Assembly: GCF_002794355.1 (NCBI RefSeq) | Contig: NZ_PGOI01000007.1 | Span: 186,001 to 250,000 of the forward strand | DNA: 64,000 nucleotides | Direction of reading: 5' to 3' | From: Pseudorhodobacter sp. MZDSW-24AT | GTDB taxonomy: Bacteria; Pseudomonadota; Alphaproteobacteria; Rhodobacterales; Rhodobacteraceae | In this document: positions 18,079-26,427 of the stretch, piece by piece | Position numbering within the stretch: the first letter of the stretch is position 1 | How the letters are laid out: the number at the start of each line of letters is the position of its first letter | Program-made: the position numbers and the translations under genes | The notes under the pieces: generated by a model | The model's input: only the letters and a program-made list of their open reading frames with translations | Told to the model about the DNA's origin: nothing | Databases searched by the model: none

Positions 18079-19185
18079 ATGGCAAACCCTTCCCTTCTTA
18101 TCCTCGCCGGTGACGGCATCGGCCCCGAAGTCATGGCCGAAGTGAAGAAAATCATCGGCTGGATGGGCGCCAAGCGCGGCGTGACCTTTGATGTCAGCGA
18201 AGATCTGGTCGGCGGCTGCGCTTATGACAAGCATGGCACGCCGCTGCACGATGACACCATGGCCAAGGCGCAAGAGGTGGATGCCGTGCTGCTGGGCGCG
18301 GTGGGTGGCCCGAAATATGACACGCTGGATTTCAGCGTGAAGCCCGAGCGCGGCCTGCTGCGCCTGCGCAAGGAGATGGACCTGTTTTCCAACCTGCGCC
18401 CGGCACAATGCTTTGACGCGCTGGCCGATTTTTCTTCGTTGAAGAAAGATGTGGTGGCGGGGCTGGATATCGTCATCGTGCGCGAATTGACCAGCGGCGT
18501 CTACTTTGGCGAGCCGCGCGGGATTTTCACCGAAGGCAATGAGCGCGTGGGCATCAACACCCAGCGTTACACCGAATCCGAAATCGCGCGTGTGGCGCGG
18601 TCGGCGTTCGAGCTTGCGCGCAAGCGCGGCAACAAGGTCTGCTCGATGGAGAAGGCCAATGTGATGGAATCCGGCATCCTGTGGCGCGATGTGGTGCAGG
18701 AGATCCATGACAAGGAATATCCCGATGTGCAGCTGTCGCATATGTATGCGGATGCGGGCGCGATGCAGCTGACCCGCTGGCCCAAGCAGTTTGACGTGAT
18801 CGTCACCGACAACCTGTTTGGCGACCTGCTGTCGGATCTGGCGGCGATGCTGACCGGATCGCTGGGCATGCTGCCCTCGGCCAGCCTTGGCGCGCCGATG
18901 GCCAATGGCCGCCCGAAGGCGCTGTATGAGCCGGTGCATGGCTCGGCCCCGGATATTGCCGGGCAAGGCAAAGCGAACCCGATCGCCTGTATCCTGAGCT
19001 TTGCGATGGCGCTGCGCTATTCGTTCGACATGGGCGACGAGGCGGCACGGGTGGAAAAGGCCGTGGAAAAGGTGCTGGCCGATGGTCTGCGCACCGCCGA
19101 TCTGATGGGCCCGGAAGGCGGCACCCCGATTTCGACCAGCCAGATGGGCGATGCGATCGTGGCAGCGCTGGACGCAAGCCTGTAA
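18079..19185 (+). CDS. leuB: 3-isopropylmalate dehydrogenase
   Basis: LeuB (368 residues) oxidises and decarboxylates 3-isopropylmalate with NAD+. Visible motifs are the N-terminal [10 protein letters not shown], the substrate-binding Arg region [18 protein letters not shown], the [13 protein letters not shown] loop, and the metal-binding [25 protein letters not shown] signature in parts, with [13 protein letters not shown] later. An AGGAGCC site precedes the ATG by 6 bp. A perfect terminator follows. With leuC and leuD nearby, only leuA is lacking for the leucine-specific branch in this window. Confidence 0.98.
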   Translation: MANPSLLILAGDGIGPEVMAEVKKIIGWMGAKRGVTFDVSEDLVGGCAYDKHGTPLHDDTMAKAQEVDAVLLGAVGGPKYDTLDFSVKPERGLLRLRKEMDLFSNLRPAQCFDALADFSSLKKDVVAGLDIVIVRELTSGVYFGEPRGIFTEGNERVGINTQRYTESEIARVARSAFELARKRGNKVCSMEKANVMESGILWRDVVQEIHDKEYPDVQLSHMYADAGAMQLTRWPKQFDVIVTDNLFGDLLSDLAAMLTGSLGMLPSASLGAPMANGRPKALYEPVHGSAPDIAGQGKANPIACILSFAMALRYSFDMGDEAARVEKAVEKVLADGLRTADLMGPEGGTPISTSQMGDAIVAALDASL

Positions 19186-19206
19186 GCCACTGGCAAGATG
19201 TTGCAC

Positions 19207-19232
19207 AAAGGCCCGCCACCCGGCGGGCCTTT
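19207..19232 (+). terminator. Intrinsic terminator after leuB
   Basis: A perfect 11-bp stem (AAAGGCCCGCC/GGCGGGCCTTT) with an ACCC loop lies 21 bp past the leuB stop, with the stem's own T residues followed by GTC. Confidence 0.9.
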
Positions 19233-19332
19233 GTCATTTCGGCGCTGCGGGGCGTTGAGGCGGGGGGCGGTTTCTGCGCATAGTGGTGGCGCAAACAGGG
19301 TGGCGCAGTGCCCCTGTCGGCCGGAGGAACCC

Positions 19333-20292
19333 ATGGGACATAACCTGAAAGGCGCGCTTTACGCGCTGCTGGCCTTTGCGATCTATGCAACCCATGACGT
19401 GGTGATCAAGTTTCTGGGCGAGAGTTACAACTCGTTTCAGATCATCTTTTTCTCGGGCCTTCTGGGCTTTCCCCTGATCACCTTCATGCTGATGAGCGAC
19501 CGGACCGATGGCAACCTGATCCCGCGCCATCCGTGGTGGTCTTTGCTGCGGTCGTTGACCGCGGTGTCGACCGGGGCGGCGGGGTTTTACGCCTTTACCG
19601 TGCTGCCCTTGGCGCAGACCTATGCGATTTTGTTCGCGATGCCTTTGCTGATCACGGTGCTGGCGATTCCGATGCTGGGGGAAAAGGTGGGGGCGCGCCG
19701 GGGCATTGCCGTGGTGGTGGGGCTGATCGGCGTGCTGATCGTGCTGCGCCCCGGGTCGGCCGAGCTGTCTTGGGGGCATCTGGCGGCCCTGTCGGCGGCG
19801 CTGACGGGATCGCTCACCTCGGTGATCGTGCGCAAGATCGGGTCGGATGAACGGTCTGCGGTCTTGATGCTGTATCCGATGGTGGCGACGTTTCTGCTGA
19901 CCGGGGCAATGATGCCCTTTGTCTATGTGCCGATGCCGCTGGAGCATCTGGCGCTGACGGGGGTGATCGCGCTGATGGCCTTTGTGGCGGCGATGCTGTC
20001 GATCGCGGCCTATCGCACGGCACCGGCGATCATTGTGGCACCGATGCAATATTCGCAGATCATCTGGGCGGTGATCTATGGCGCGCTGCTGTTTGACGAA
20101 GAGGCGGATTTCTACACGCTGCTGGGCACCGGGGTCATCATCGCGTCGGGGATTTACATCGTGCTGCGCGAAGGCACGGGCAGCGTGTCGAAAAACAGCC
20201 CGGTGCTGTCGAACAAATCACGCCCGGAAACCGGATTGATGCCCCGCATCAGCCTGCTGCTGAAACGCGGCGACTGGCGGCGGGGGGCATAA
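19333..20292 (+). CDS. DMT (EamA) family transporter
   Basis: The 319-residue protein has about ten hydrophobic segments in two EamA-type halves, from ALYALLAFAIYATHDVVIKFL at the start to GTGVIIASGIYIVL near residue 280, then a basic 35-residue tail. EamA proteins export or exchange small metabolites; the substrate is unknown. The ATG at 19333 follows a clear GGAGG site 6 bp upstream. It stands between two terminator-like hairpins and is therefore probably monocistronic. Confidence 0.88.
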   Translation: MGHNLKGALYALLAFAIYATHDVVIKFLGESYNSFQIIFFSGLLGFPLITFMLMSDRTDGNLIPRHPWWSLLRSLTAVSTGAAGFYAFTVLPLAQTYAILFAMPLLITVLAIPMLGEKVGARRGIAVVVGLIGVLIVLRPGSAELSWGHLAALSAALTGSLTSVIVRKIGSDERSAVLMLYPMVATFLLTGAMMPFVYVPMPLEHLALTGVIALMAFVAAMLSIAAYRTAPAIIVAPMQYSQIIWAVIYGALLFDEEADFYTLLGTGVIIASGIYIVLREGTGSVSKNSPVLSNKSRPETGLMPRISLLLKRGDWRRGA

Positions 20293-20308
20293 GGGCGGGG
20301 CGCCTAAG

Positions 20309-20338
20309 GGCCTCACGCATCGCTGCGCGAGGCCATTT
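20309..20338 (+). terminator. Terminator-like hairpin after the DMT transporter gene
   Basis: GGCCTCACGC pairs with GCGCGAGGCC (9 of 10 bp) across a 6-base loop and is followed by ATTTGT. It lies 16 bp after the stop. The T run is weak. Confidence 0.6.
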
Positions 20339-20405
20339 GTCGAAAAGTGTTTGAACTCGCTGGTATTACTGCCACATTCTTAATGAGGTCGTGGAGGGTT
20401 TTACC

Positions 20406-20657
20406 TTGGCAAGCAACAATGACATTTGTGAAGCGCGGGTGGGCGGGCACTGGGCTGTCATCACCATTGAAGAAGCTTTAACCCTTCGTAGCAAACCCCT
20501 TCTTCGCTGCGTGGAATGTCACGGCCAGTTGCGCACACACAAACTGGCGAATAACGGAATGCGCGCGCATTTTGAACATCGCAAAGGCCATAACGGTTGC
20601 TCGCGTGGGAGCAGCTATGGCGGACATAAGATGCGGCATCCCGACGCTCTGGAATAG
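20406..20657 (+). CDS. Small zinc-ribbon-like protein of unknown function
   Basis: This 83-residue product carries CVECHG followed by HKL, a conserved-looking AHFEHRKGH, and a further Cys before a Gly-rich tail ending HPDAL. The CxxC...HFxH pattern resembles the N-terminal zinc-ribbon domain of CoiA-like competence/nuclease proteins, but no nuclease domain follows. The TTG at 20406 is favoured because GGAGGG lies 7 bp upstream and yields a MASNN-type start; a GTG at 20391 is the alternative. The region is clearly less GC-rich than its neighbours. It lies just before tRNA-Pro and I cannot assign a function. Confidence 0.6.
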   Translation: MASNNDICEARVGGHWAVITIEEALTLRSKPLLRCVECHGQLRTHKLANNGMRAHFEHRKGHNGCSRGSSYGGHKMRHPDALE

Positions 20658-20729
20658 CCCTTGGGTGTCAAGTTTCCCGCGAGCCCTCTTGCAATGAGCA
20701 AGGGACAGGTTTAAGGCGGTGCGCACGGT

Positions 20730-20806
20730 CGGAGCGTAGCGCAGTCTGGTAGCGCACCTGCTTCGGGAGCAGGGGGTCGGAGGTTCGAATCCTCTCGCTC
20801 CGACCA
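20730..20806 (+). tRNA. tRNA-Pro(CGG)
   Basis: A complete 77-nt cloverleaf: acceptor CGGAGCG/CGCTCCG, anticodon stem CCTGC/GCAGG with loop TTCGGGA giving anticodon CGG, T-arm GGAGG-TTCGAAT-CCTCT (one imperfect pair), A discriminator and an encoded CCA. It stands alone between the small zinc-ribbon gene and a convergent oxidoreductase gene. Confidence 0.97.
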
Positions 20807-20840
20807 TTTTTCCCGCCTATGTCCCCATATGACGCTGTGG

Positions 20841-21839
20841 TCAGCTTTCGACCTTCAGCACGATTTTGCCGGTGTGGGCCGAGCTTTCCATATGGGCATG
20901 GGCGGCGGCGGCCTTTTCCAGCGGGAATTCGCTGTCCATCACCGGGGCGAAATGGCCTGCGGCGATCATCGGCCAGACATGGGTTTCTACCGCGCGGGCG
21001 ATGCGGGCCTTGGCCGCGTCGGATTGCGGGCGCAAGGTAGAGCCGGTGAGCGTCAGGCGGCGCACCATCAGTTCGGAAAAGTTCAGTTCCACCTTGGGGC
21101 CTTGCAGAAAGGCGATCTGCACGAGGCGGCCATCATCGGCCAGCGTGCCGATGTTGCGCGGCAGGTAAGGGCCGCCCACCATATCGAGAATCAGGTTGGC
21201 GCCGCCCATGGCCTTGATCTCGGCCGCCCAATCCTCGGTCTTGTAGTTGAAGGCGCGCTCGGCGCCGAGCGCTTCGCAGGCGCGGGCCTTGGCGTCGCTG
21301 CCGGCGGTGGTGAAGACGCGGGCGCCGAGCGCGCGGGCGATCTGAATGGCGGTGGTGCCGATGCCCGAGGCGCCGCCGTGGACCAAGAACCGCTCTCCGG
21401 CCGTCAGGCCGCCGCGCATGACCACGTTGGACCAGACGGTGAAGCAGGTTTCAGGCAGGCAGGCGGCCTCTGCCATCCCCATCCCGGCGGGGACGGGCAG
21501 CGTGTGCTGTTCATGGGTGGTGACATATTCGGCATAGCCGCCACCGGGCAGCAAGGCGCAGACCTTGTCGCCGATCTTCCAGCGGGTGACGTTGGGGCCA
21601 AGTTCGACCACGGTTCCCGATGCCTCGAGCCCCGGCAGCGGCGAGGCATTGGCGGGCGGCGCATAGCGGCCCGCGCGTTGCAGCGCATCGGGGCGGTTCA
21701 CCCCGGCATAGGCCACGCGAATGACGATCTGGCCATGGCCGGGGACCGGCACCGGATGGGTCGCGGGTTTGAGCACATCTGGCCCGCCGGGTTCGGAAAT
21801 CTCGACGGCGCGCATGGTGTGGGACAGGGTCATCGGCAA
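20841..21839 (-). CDS. NAD(P)H quinone oxidoreductase, PIG3/QOR family
   Basis: The 332-residue protein is a zinc-free medium-chain dehydrogenase. The N-terminal GroES-like half has GVNRPDALQRAGRYAPP and PGLEASGTVVELG; the Rossmann half has the NAD(P)-binding VHGGASGIGTTAIQIA motif. The catalytic-zinc Cys/His ligands of alcohol dehydrogenases are absent, which fits the quinone oxidoreductase/TP53I3-like branch. It would reduce quinones or related enones in the cytosol. It ends 5 bp... downstream of the COQ9 gene start order is COQ9 then this gene: COQ9 stops at 21844 and this gene starts at 21839, so the two are probably co-transcribed, linking both to quinone chemistry. Confidence 0.9.
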   Translation of the reverse strand: MPMTLSHTMRAVEISEPGGPDVLKPATHPVPVPGHGQIVIRVAYAGVNRPDALQRAGRYAPPANASPLPGLEASGTVVELGPNVTRWKIGDKVCALLPGGGYAEYVTTHEQHTLPVPAGMGMAEAACLPETCFTVWSNVVMRGGLTAGERFLVHGGASGIGTTAIQIARALGARVFTTAGSDAKARACEALGAERAFNYKTEDWAAEIKAMGGANLILDMVGGPYLPRNIGTLADDGRLVQIAFLQGPKVELNFSELMVRRLTLTGSTLRPQSDAAKARIARAVETHVWPMIAAGHFAPVMDSEFPLEKAAAAHAHMESSAHTGKIVLKVES

Positions 21840-21843
21840 CCTT

Positions 21844-22542
21844 TCAGCGGAAACGGTCCATCATCTTGCCCGGCAGATCCTCGGGGGTTTCGGGCCTGCG
21901 GATCTTTTCCATCAGTTTCAGCGGCCCGGCAAGCACCGCCTTGGCAACGGGATTTTCGCGCATCGCCGCCTTGGCCTTTTCGATGCCCATGACGTTTTCA
22001 ATGCGGCGGTCGAGGAAATCCCATGTGGCCTGATGGCCGGGGCTGTCATCGCCCAGCCAGAAGAGCACGGTGGCGGAGTAAACGGCCGAGAGCGTCGCGC
22101 GTTTGCTATACCAGTTGAAATCGCGGCTGGTGTCGCCCAAGGCCGACCAGATGGCATCTGACGTGCCCCAGATGGCGCGCGCACCTTCGGCGGCATAGAT
22201 CGGCAGCGCGAAGAGCGTGGTGCCGCGACGGACGGCCTCTTTGTCCTCGACCAGTTCCAGACGCAGGCGCACGGCCTTGGCGATGCGGTCGCGGTAGCGC
22301 AGGGCGGAGAGATCGGTGGCGGCAAGCTGTTCGCGCAACCGCGCATCGCCGCGCCGGTGATAGGCAAGCGCGAGATCCACCCCGCCGCGCGGGAACAGCG
22401 CGCGGGCCAGACCATCATGCACGCCTGAATCGCGGATGGCGGCGCGCAGCGTGGTTTCGGACCAGCCATCAAAAGGCACATGCAGCAAGGCGGCATCCAG
22501 CAGGCGGTCTTCGGGAGTTGCTTCGGGTGTCATGGTCGGCAT
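21844..22542 (-). CDS. COQ9 family protein
   Basis: The 232-residue protein matches COQ9, a lipid-binding TetR-fold protein that helps the COQ7 hydroxylase step of ubiquinone synthesis. The start of the fold (DRLLDAALLHVPFDGWSETTL) and the FPRGGVDLALAYH segment are characteristic, as is the C-terminal WDFLDRRIENVMGIEKAK. Alphaproteobacterial COQ9 genes are often divergent from rpsU, exactly as here, with a 114-bp shared upstream region. It precedes the quinone oxidoreductase gene by 4 bp. Confidence 0.92.
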   Translation of the reverse strand: MPTMTPEATPEDRLLDAALLHVPFDGWSETTLRAAIRDSGVHDGLARALFPRGGVDLALAYHRRGDARLREQLAATDLSALRYRDRIAKAVRLRLELVEDKEAVRRGTTLFALPIYAAEGARAIWGTSDAIWSALGDTSRDFNWYSKRATLSAVYSATVLFWLGDDSPGHQATWDFLDRRIENVMGIEKAKAAMRENPVAKAVLAGPLKLMEKIRRPETPEDLPGKMMDRFR

Positions 22543-22636
22543 CCTTTGCAGGGAGACGGGGATCGGGGGCTGTAGACAGGGACAGTGATGTTTGTTATAG
22601 CGCGCCCTGCCTGCACATACAGTGCAACTCTAACCT

Positions 22637-22660
22637 AGGAAGGTGGTGACAACCACATGC
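22637..22660 (+). promoter_or_regulatory. rpsU ribosome-binding site with adjacent hairpin
   Basis: The Shine-Dalgarno-like AGGAAGG (22637-22643) runs into a 5-bp stem GTGGT-GACA-ACCAC (22643-22656) that ends directly before the ATG at 22657. The stem overlaps the last base of the ribosome-binding site and could modulate start-site access. Confidence 0.45.
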
Positions 22661-22863
22661 AGGTCAGCGTCCGTGACAACAACGTTGAGCAAGCCCTCCG
22701 GGCTCTCAAGAAAAAGCTCCAGCGCGAAGGCGTGTTCCGCGAAATGAAGCTCAAGCAGCATTTCGAGAAACCCTCCGTCAAGAAAGCGCGCGAGCAAGCC
22801 GAAGCCGTTCGCCGTGCGCGCAAGCTTGCGCGCAAGAAGGCATTGCGCGAAGGCGGCGTTTAA
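22657..22863 (+). CDS. rpsU: 30S ribosomal protein S21
   Basis: bS21 (68 residues) is a very basic small-subunit protein near the mRNA exit and anti-Shine-Dalgarno region. The sequence has the family core [20 protein letters not shown], the [14 protein letters not shown] segment and a Lys/Arg-rich tail. It is transcribed divergently from the COQ9 gene and is followed by an unusual set of alternative hairpins and a terminator. Confidence 0.98.
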   Translation: MQVSVRDNNVEQALRALKKKLQREGVFREMKLKQHFEKPSVKKAREQAEAVRRARKLARKKALREGGV

Positions 22864-22883
22864 GTCGTTTTTGGAAAGCTGGG

Positions 22884-22945
22884 CCGGGGGTGTATCCTTT
22901 GGCCTTTTGATCAACCCCCGTCCGCAAGGCCGGGGGTTTTTCTTT
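22884..22945 (+). terminator. Terminator after rpsU with an alternative upstream hairpin
   Basis: The terminator stem is AACCCCCG (22913-22920) with CGGGGGTT (22931-22938), followed by TTTCTTTT. The same AACCCCCG segment can instead pair with CCGGGGGT at 22884-22891. The two pairings are mutually exclusive, which is the layout of an antiterminator/terminator pair. Whether the upstream pairing forms is inference. Confidence 0.75.
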
Positions 22946-23060
22946 TGGCGCGCCCGTGCAGGCGGGACACGGCAAGGGCCCGCCTGCACAGTGACTGTGC
23001 AGTTGAAAGCGGGCGGGTCGTGCTTAGCTGCGGTGCAGCACAACCAAAGGACACGTCCCG

Positions 23061-24167
23061 ATGACGACAGATGCACTTTTCCGCCCCTTCACGCTCAAGG
23101 GCATGACCCTTGCGAACCGGATCGTGATGGCCCCGATGACCCGCGCCATGGCGGCGGGCGGGATTCCGGGCGCAGCGCAGACCGATTACTACCGCAAGCG
23201 GGCCGAAGGTGGCGTCGGGCTGATCCTGACGGAAGGCACCGTGATCAACCGTCCGGCGTCGCGCAACCTGCCAGGCATTCCGTTTTTCCATGGCGAGGCC
23301 GCGCTGAAAGGCTGGGCCGATGTGGCGCAGGCGGTGCATGGCGCGGGTGGCAAGATCGCGCCGCAGATCTGGCACACCGGATCGACCCGCGCCGGGGCTT
23401 GGGTGCCGGAGGCCGAGGTGGAAAGCCCGTCGGGTTTGGTCGGACCGCATGACCCGCGCGGCATCGCGATGAGCGAGGAAGACATCGCCGACACCATCGC
23501 CGCCTTTGCGGCAGGCGCGCGCGATGCCAAGGCGGCGGGCTTTGATGCGGTGGAGCTGCACGGGGCGCATGGCTATCTGATCGACCAGTTCTTCTGGTCG
23601 GGCACCAACCTGCGCGATGACCATTGGGGCGGGGCCACGATTGCCGAGCGCTCGCGCTTTGCCGCCGAGATCGTTCGTGCCACGCGCGCGGCGATTGGCC
23701 CGGATTTCCCGCTGATCCTGCGGGTGAGCCAGTGGAAGCAGCAGGACTATGCCGCGCGGCTGGCGGAAACCCCTGCCGAGATGACCGACTGGCTGTTGCC
23801 TCTGGTAGAGGCGGGGGTGGATATCCTGCATTGCTCGCAGCGGCGGTTCTGGGTGGCCGAGTTCCCCGAGCTGGATGGCGAGGACGGGCTGAACTTTGCC
23901 GGCTGGGCCAAGAAGCTCACCGGGGCGGCCACGATCAGCGTGGGGTCCGTGGGGCTCAATTCCGATTTCGGCGGGGCCTTCGCGGGCGAAGCGTCGCAGA
24001 ACACGCCGATCGACGGGCTGATCCGCCGGATGGAGCGCGAGGAGTTCGACCTGATCGCCGTGGGCCGCGCGCTGATTTCCGATGCGCAATGGGTGCGGAA
24101 GGTGGAAGAAAACCGCATGGCCGAGCTGGGCGGGTTTGATGCGGCCGATCTGGCGGTTCTGGCCTGA
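23061..24167 (+). CDS. NADH:flavin oxidoreductase, Old Yellow Enzyme family
   Basis: The 368-residue FMN enzyme has a TIM barrel starting at FRPFTLKGMTLANRIVMAPMTR. The active-site pair region is ELHGAHGYLIDQFFW, and the phosphate-binding end is AVGRALISDAQWV. The family reduces activated alkenes with NAD(P)H; the physiological substrate here is unknown. An AAAGGACA site precedes the ATG. It follows the rpsU terminator by 120 bp and is alone on its transcript as far as can be seen. Confidence 0.9.
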   Translation: MTTDALFRPFTLKGMTLANRIVMAPMTRAMAAGGIPGAAQTDYYRKRAEGGVGLILTEGTVINRPASRNLPGIPFFHGEAALKGWADVAQAVHGAGGKIAPQIWHTGSTRAGAWVPEAEVESPSGLVGPHDPRGIAMSEEDIADTIAAFAAGARDAKAAGFDAVELHGAHGYLIDQFFWSGTNLRDDHWGGATIAERSRFAAEIVRATRAAIGPDFPLILRVSQWKQQDYAARLAETPAEMTDWLLPLVEAGVDILHCSQRRFWVAEFPELDGEDGLNFAGWAKKLTGAATISVGSVGLNSDFGGAFAGEASQNTPIDGLIRRMEREEFDLIAVGRALISDAQWVRKVEENRMAELGGFDAADLAVLA

Positions 24168-24220
24168 GGTTGGCGGCGGCCCCGGGTGTCGGGGCCGCCA
24201 CAGCACCGCAAGGGCGGTGT

Positions 24221-24679
24221 TTACACCGCGATGGCGGTGGTTTTCACCACCGTGCGCAGGGCAAAGGAGGATTGCATCTGCCGCACGCCCGGCAGGCGTG
24301 ACAGAAACTGGCGGTGGATGCGGGCGAAATCCTCGGTGTCTTCGGCCATGATCTTCAGCAGATAATCCGCCGCGCCCGCCATCAGGTGGCATTCGAGCAG
24401 GTCGGGCAGGCGCGCCACCTCGCGCTCGAAGGCGTCGAGCAGCTCTTCGGCTTGGCTTTGCAAGGTGATTTCCACGAAAACCGTGGTGAGCCGCCCGATC
24501 TTGCGGGTGTCGAGCAAGGCGACATAGCCCGCGATATAGCCTTCTTCCTCCAGCCGCTGGGTGCGGCGGTGGCAGGCCGAGGGCGACAGGTTGACCCGTT
24601 CGGACAGGTCGGCATTGGTGATACGGCCATCGCGTTGCAGCACATTCAGGATGCGGCGGTCTGTTGCGTCGAGTTCCAT
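24221..24679 (-). CDS. Lrp/AsnC family transcriptional regulator
   Basis: The 152-residue protein starts with the usual MELDATDRRILNVLQRDGR and has the winged-helix segment ADLSERVNLSPSACHRRTQRLEEEGYI, then the RAM ligand-binding domain (VEITLQSQAEELLDAFE onward, to the C-terminus). An ATG at 24679 is used since upstream in-frame codons are unlike the family. It is divergent from the alanine dehydrogenase gene with a 146-bp gap. By analogy with AldR/Lrp regulators it probably activates ald in response to alanine; this is inferred from position. Confidence 0.93.
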   Translation of the reverse strand: MELDATDRRILNVLQRDGRITNADLSERVNLSPSACHRRTQRLEEEGYIAGYVALLDTRKIGRLTTVFVEITLQSQAEELLDAFEREVARLPDLLECHLMAGAADYLLKIMAEDTEDFARIHRQFLSRLPGVRQMQSSFALRTVVKTTAIAV

Positions 24680-24825
24680 GGGTGTCGGTGATTTCTTTCG
24701 CAGAGATGGGTTTTTGCAGGCAATCTTACGCCAAGGGGCGCGGGTTGTCGCGGAAAATTCAAAGAAGTGACGGGCGATCGGCGCGACACTGACGGCATAA
24801 ACCAACAAACGACAGGGTGGAGAGT
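24680..24825. promoter_or_regulatory. Divergent control region between the Lrp gene and ald
   Basis: The 146-bp gap must contain both promoters. An A/T-rich GGAAAATTCAAAG stretch at 24752-24764 in otherwise GC-rich sequence resembles the A/T-centred sites Lrp proteins bind. This is a weak match judged by eye. Confidence 0.35.
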
Positions 24826-25944
24826 ATGAAGATCGGTTGCCCGAAGGAGATCAAGCCGCAGGAATTCCGCGTGGGCATGACGCCAGATGCGGTGCGCGAT
24901 GCGGTGGCGCATGGCCATTCGGTGCTGGTGGAGACCGGCGCGGGGCTGGGCGCAGGCTTTGCGGATGCGGATTATACGGCGGCGGGTGCGAAGATCGCGC
25001 CGGATGCCGAAAGCGTCTTTGCCGAAAGCGGCATGATCGTGAAGGTGAAGGAGCCGCAGGCGGCCGAGCGCAAGCGGCTGCGCGAGGGGCAGGTGCTGTT
25101 CACCTATCTGCATCTGGCCCCCGATCCAGAACAGACGCGCGATCTGCTCGACTCGGGCGTGACGGCGATTGCCTATGAAACAGTGACCGACCGCGCGGGC
25201 GGGTTGCCGCTGCTGGCACCGATGTCCGAGGTGGCGGGGCGGTTGGCGCCGCAGGTGGGGGCGTGGACGCTGCAAAAGGCCAATGGCGGGCGCGGCGTAC
25301 TTTTGGGCGGTGTGCCGGGGGTGCTGCCGGCCCGCGTGGTGGTGATCGGCGGCGGCGTGGTGGGCACCCATGCGGCGCGGGTCGCGGCAGGCATGGGGGC
25401 GGATGTGGTGGTGCTGGACCGCTCGCTCACCCGGCTGCGCTATCTGGATGATGTGTTTGCGGGCGTGTTCCGCAATGCCTATGCCAGCGGGGCGGCGACG
25501 GCAGCGGCGGTGGCCGAGGCGGATCTGGTGATTGGCGCGGTGCTGATCCCCGGCGCGGCGGCGCCAAAGCTGGTGAGCCGGGCGCAACTGGGAACGATGA
25601 AGCCGGGGGCGGCGATTGTGGATGTGGCGATCGATCAGGGCGGGTGCTTTGAGACCAGCCGGGCCACCACGCACCAAGACCCGATCTATGAGGTGGATGG
25701 CATCATGCACTATTGCGTGGCCAATATGCCGGGGGCGGTGGCCCGCACCTCGACGTTGGCCTTGGGCAATGCCACCCTGCCCTTCCTGCTGGCGCTGGCC
25801 GACAAGGGCTGGAAGACCGCCTGCGCGGATGACTCGCATCTGAAGGCCGGGTTGAACACCCATGCCGGGAAGCTGACCTATGCGGCAGTGGGCGAAGCGC
25901 TTGGCCTGCCGGTGATCAGCGCGGATGCCGCGATCAAGGGCTGA
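24826..25944 (+). CDS. ald: Alanine dehydrogenase
   Basis: Ald (372 residues) reversibly converts L-alanine to pyruvate and ammonia with NAD+. The start MKIGCPKEIKPQEFRVGMTP, the Lys/His active-site region (VKVKEPQ, LFTYLHLAPD), the Rossmann motif VVVIGGGVVGTHAARVA and the late NMPGAVARTSTLALGNATLPF are diagnostic. The ATG at 24826 is chosen over a GTG nine bases upstream; GGGTGGAGAG gives the ribosome-binding site. It is divergent from its probable Lrp-type regulator. A hairpin at 25955 lies between it and convergent mscL. Confidence 0.97.
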   Translation: MKIGCPKEIKPQEFRVGMTPDAVRDAVAHGHSVLVETGAGLGAGFADADYTAAGAKIAPDAESVFAESGMIVKVKEPQAAERKRLREGQVLFTYLHLAPDPEQTRDLLDSGVTAIAYETVTDRAGGLPLLAPMSEVAGRLAPQVGAWTLQKANGGRGVLLGGVPGVLPARVVVIGGGVVGTHAARVAAGMGADVVVLDRSLTRLRYLDDVFAGVFRNAYASGAATAAAVAEADLVIGAVLIPGAAAPKLVSRAQLGTMKPGAAIVDVAIDQGGCFETSRATTHQDPIYEVDGIMHYCVANMPGAVARTSTLALGNATLPFLLALADKGWKTACADDSHLKAGLNTHAGKLTYAAVGEALGLPVISADAAIKG

Positions 25945-25954
25945 GGCTTGGCGC

Positions 25955-25982
25955 GCAGGCCCCCGCGAAACCGGGGGCCTGC
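25955..25982. terminator. Hairpin between convergent ald and mscL
   Basis: A perfect 11-bp stem (GCAGGCCCCCG/CGGGGGCCTGC) with a 6-base loop lies between the two stop codons. It has no T run on either strand, so it may act as a weak bidirectional terminator or 3'-end stabiliser. Confidence 0.6.
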
Positions 25983-25989
25983 GACGGGA

Positions 25990-26427
25990 TCAGGCTTCGC
26001 GGCGCTGAAGGGTGTCGCGGATTTCTTTCAGCAGATCGACTTCGGTCGGGCCAGCAGGCGCGGCGGCGGCGGCTTCGGCCTTTTCCTTGCGGATGACCTG
26101 ATCCTTGAGCCGGTTCACCGCCTTGACCAGCAGGAAGACCACCCAAGCGATGATCAGGAAGTTGATGACGGCGGTGATGAAGGCGCCATAGGCAAAGACC
26201 GGAACCCCCGCCTCGCGCGCGGCGGCGAGCGACACCGGATCGGTGCCCGACAGGTCGATGAAGTGGTTCGAGAAATCGACGCCGCCGGTGATCAGGCCGA
26301 TGATCGGGTTGATCAGATCGGCGACCAGCGAGTTCACGATGGCGGTGAAGGCGGCGCCGATGATGATGCCAACGGCCAGATCAACCACATTGCCCTTGGC
26401 GATAAACGCCTTGAATTCATTAATCAT
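25990..26427 (-). CDS. mscL: Large-conductance mechanosensitive channel MscL
   Basis: MscL (145 residues) forms a homopentameric inner-membrane pore opened by membrane tension under hypo-osmotic shock. The N-terminal amphipathic helix ([16 protein letters not shown]), the first pore helix ([19 protein letters not shown]), a periplasmic loop and the second helix ([20 protein letters not shown]) are all present, followed by a charged cytoplasmic helix. The length is slightly above the E. coli protein. The 166 bp upstream to the next gene shows nothing notable. Confidence 0.97.
   Translation of the reverse strand: MINEFKAFIAKGNVVDLAVGIIIGAAFTAIVNSLVADLINPIIGLITGGVDFSNHFIDLSGTDPVSLAAAREAGVPVFAYGAFITAVINFLIIAWVVFLLVKAVNRLKDQVIRKEKAEAAAAAPAGPTEVDLLKEIRDTLQRREA

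Noticed and set aside
20730-20806. tRNA-Pro as an integrative-element attachment site
   Set aside because: I did not see a second copy of the tRNA 3' end in the window and there is no integrase gene.
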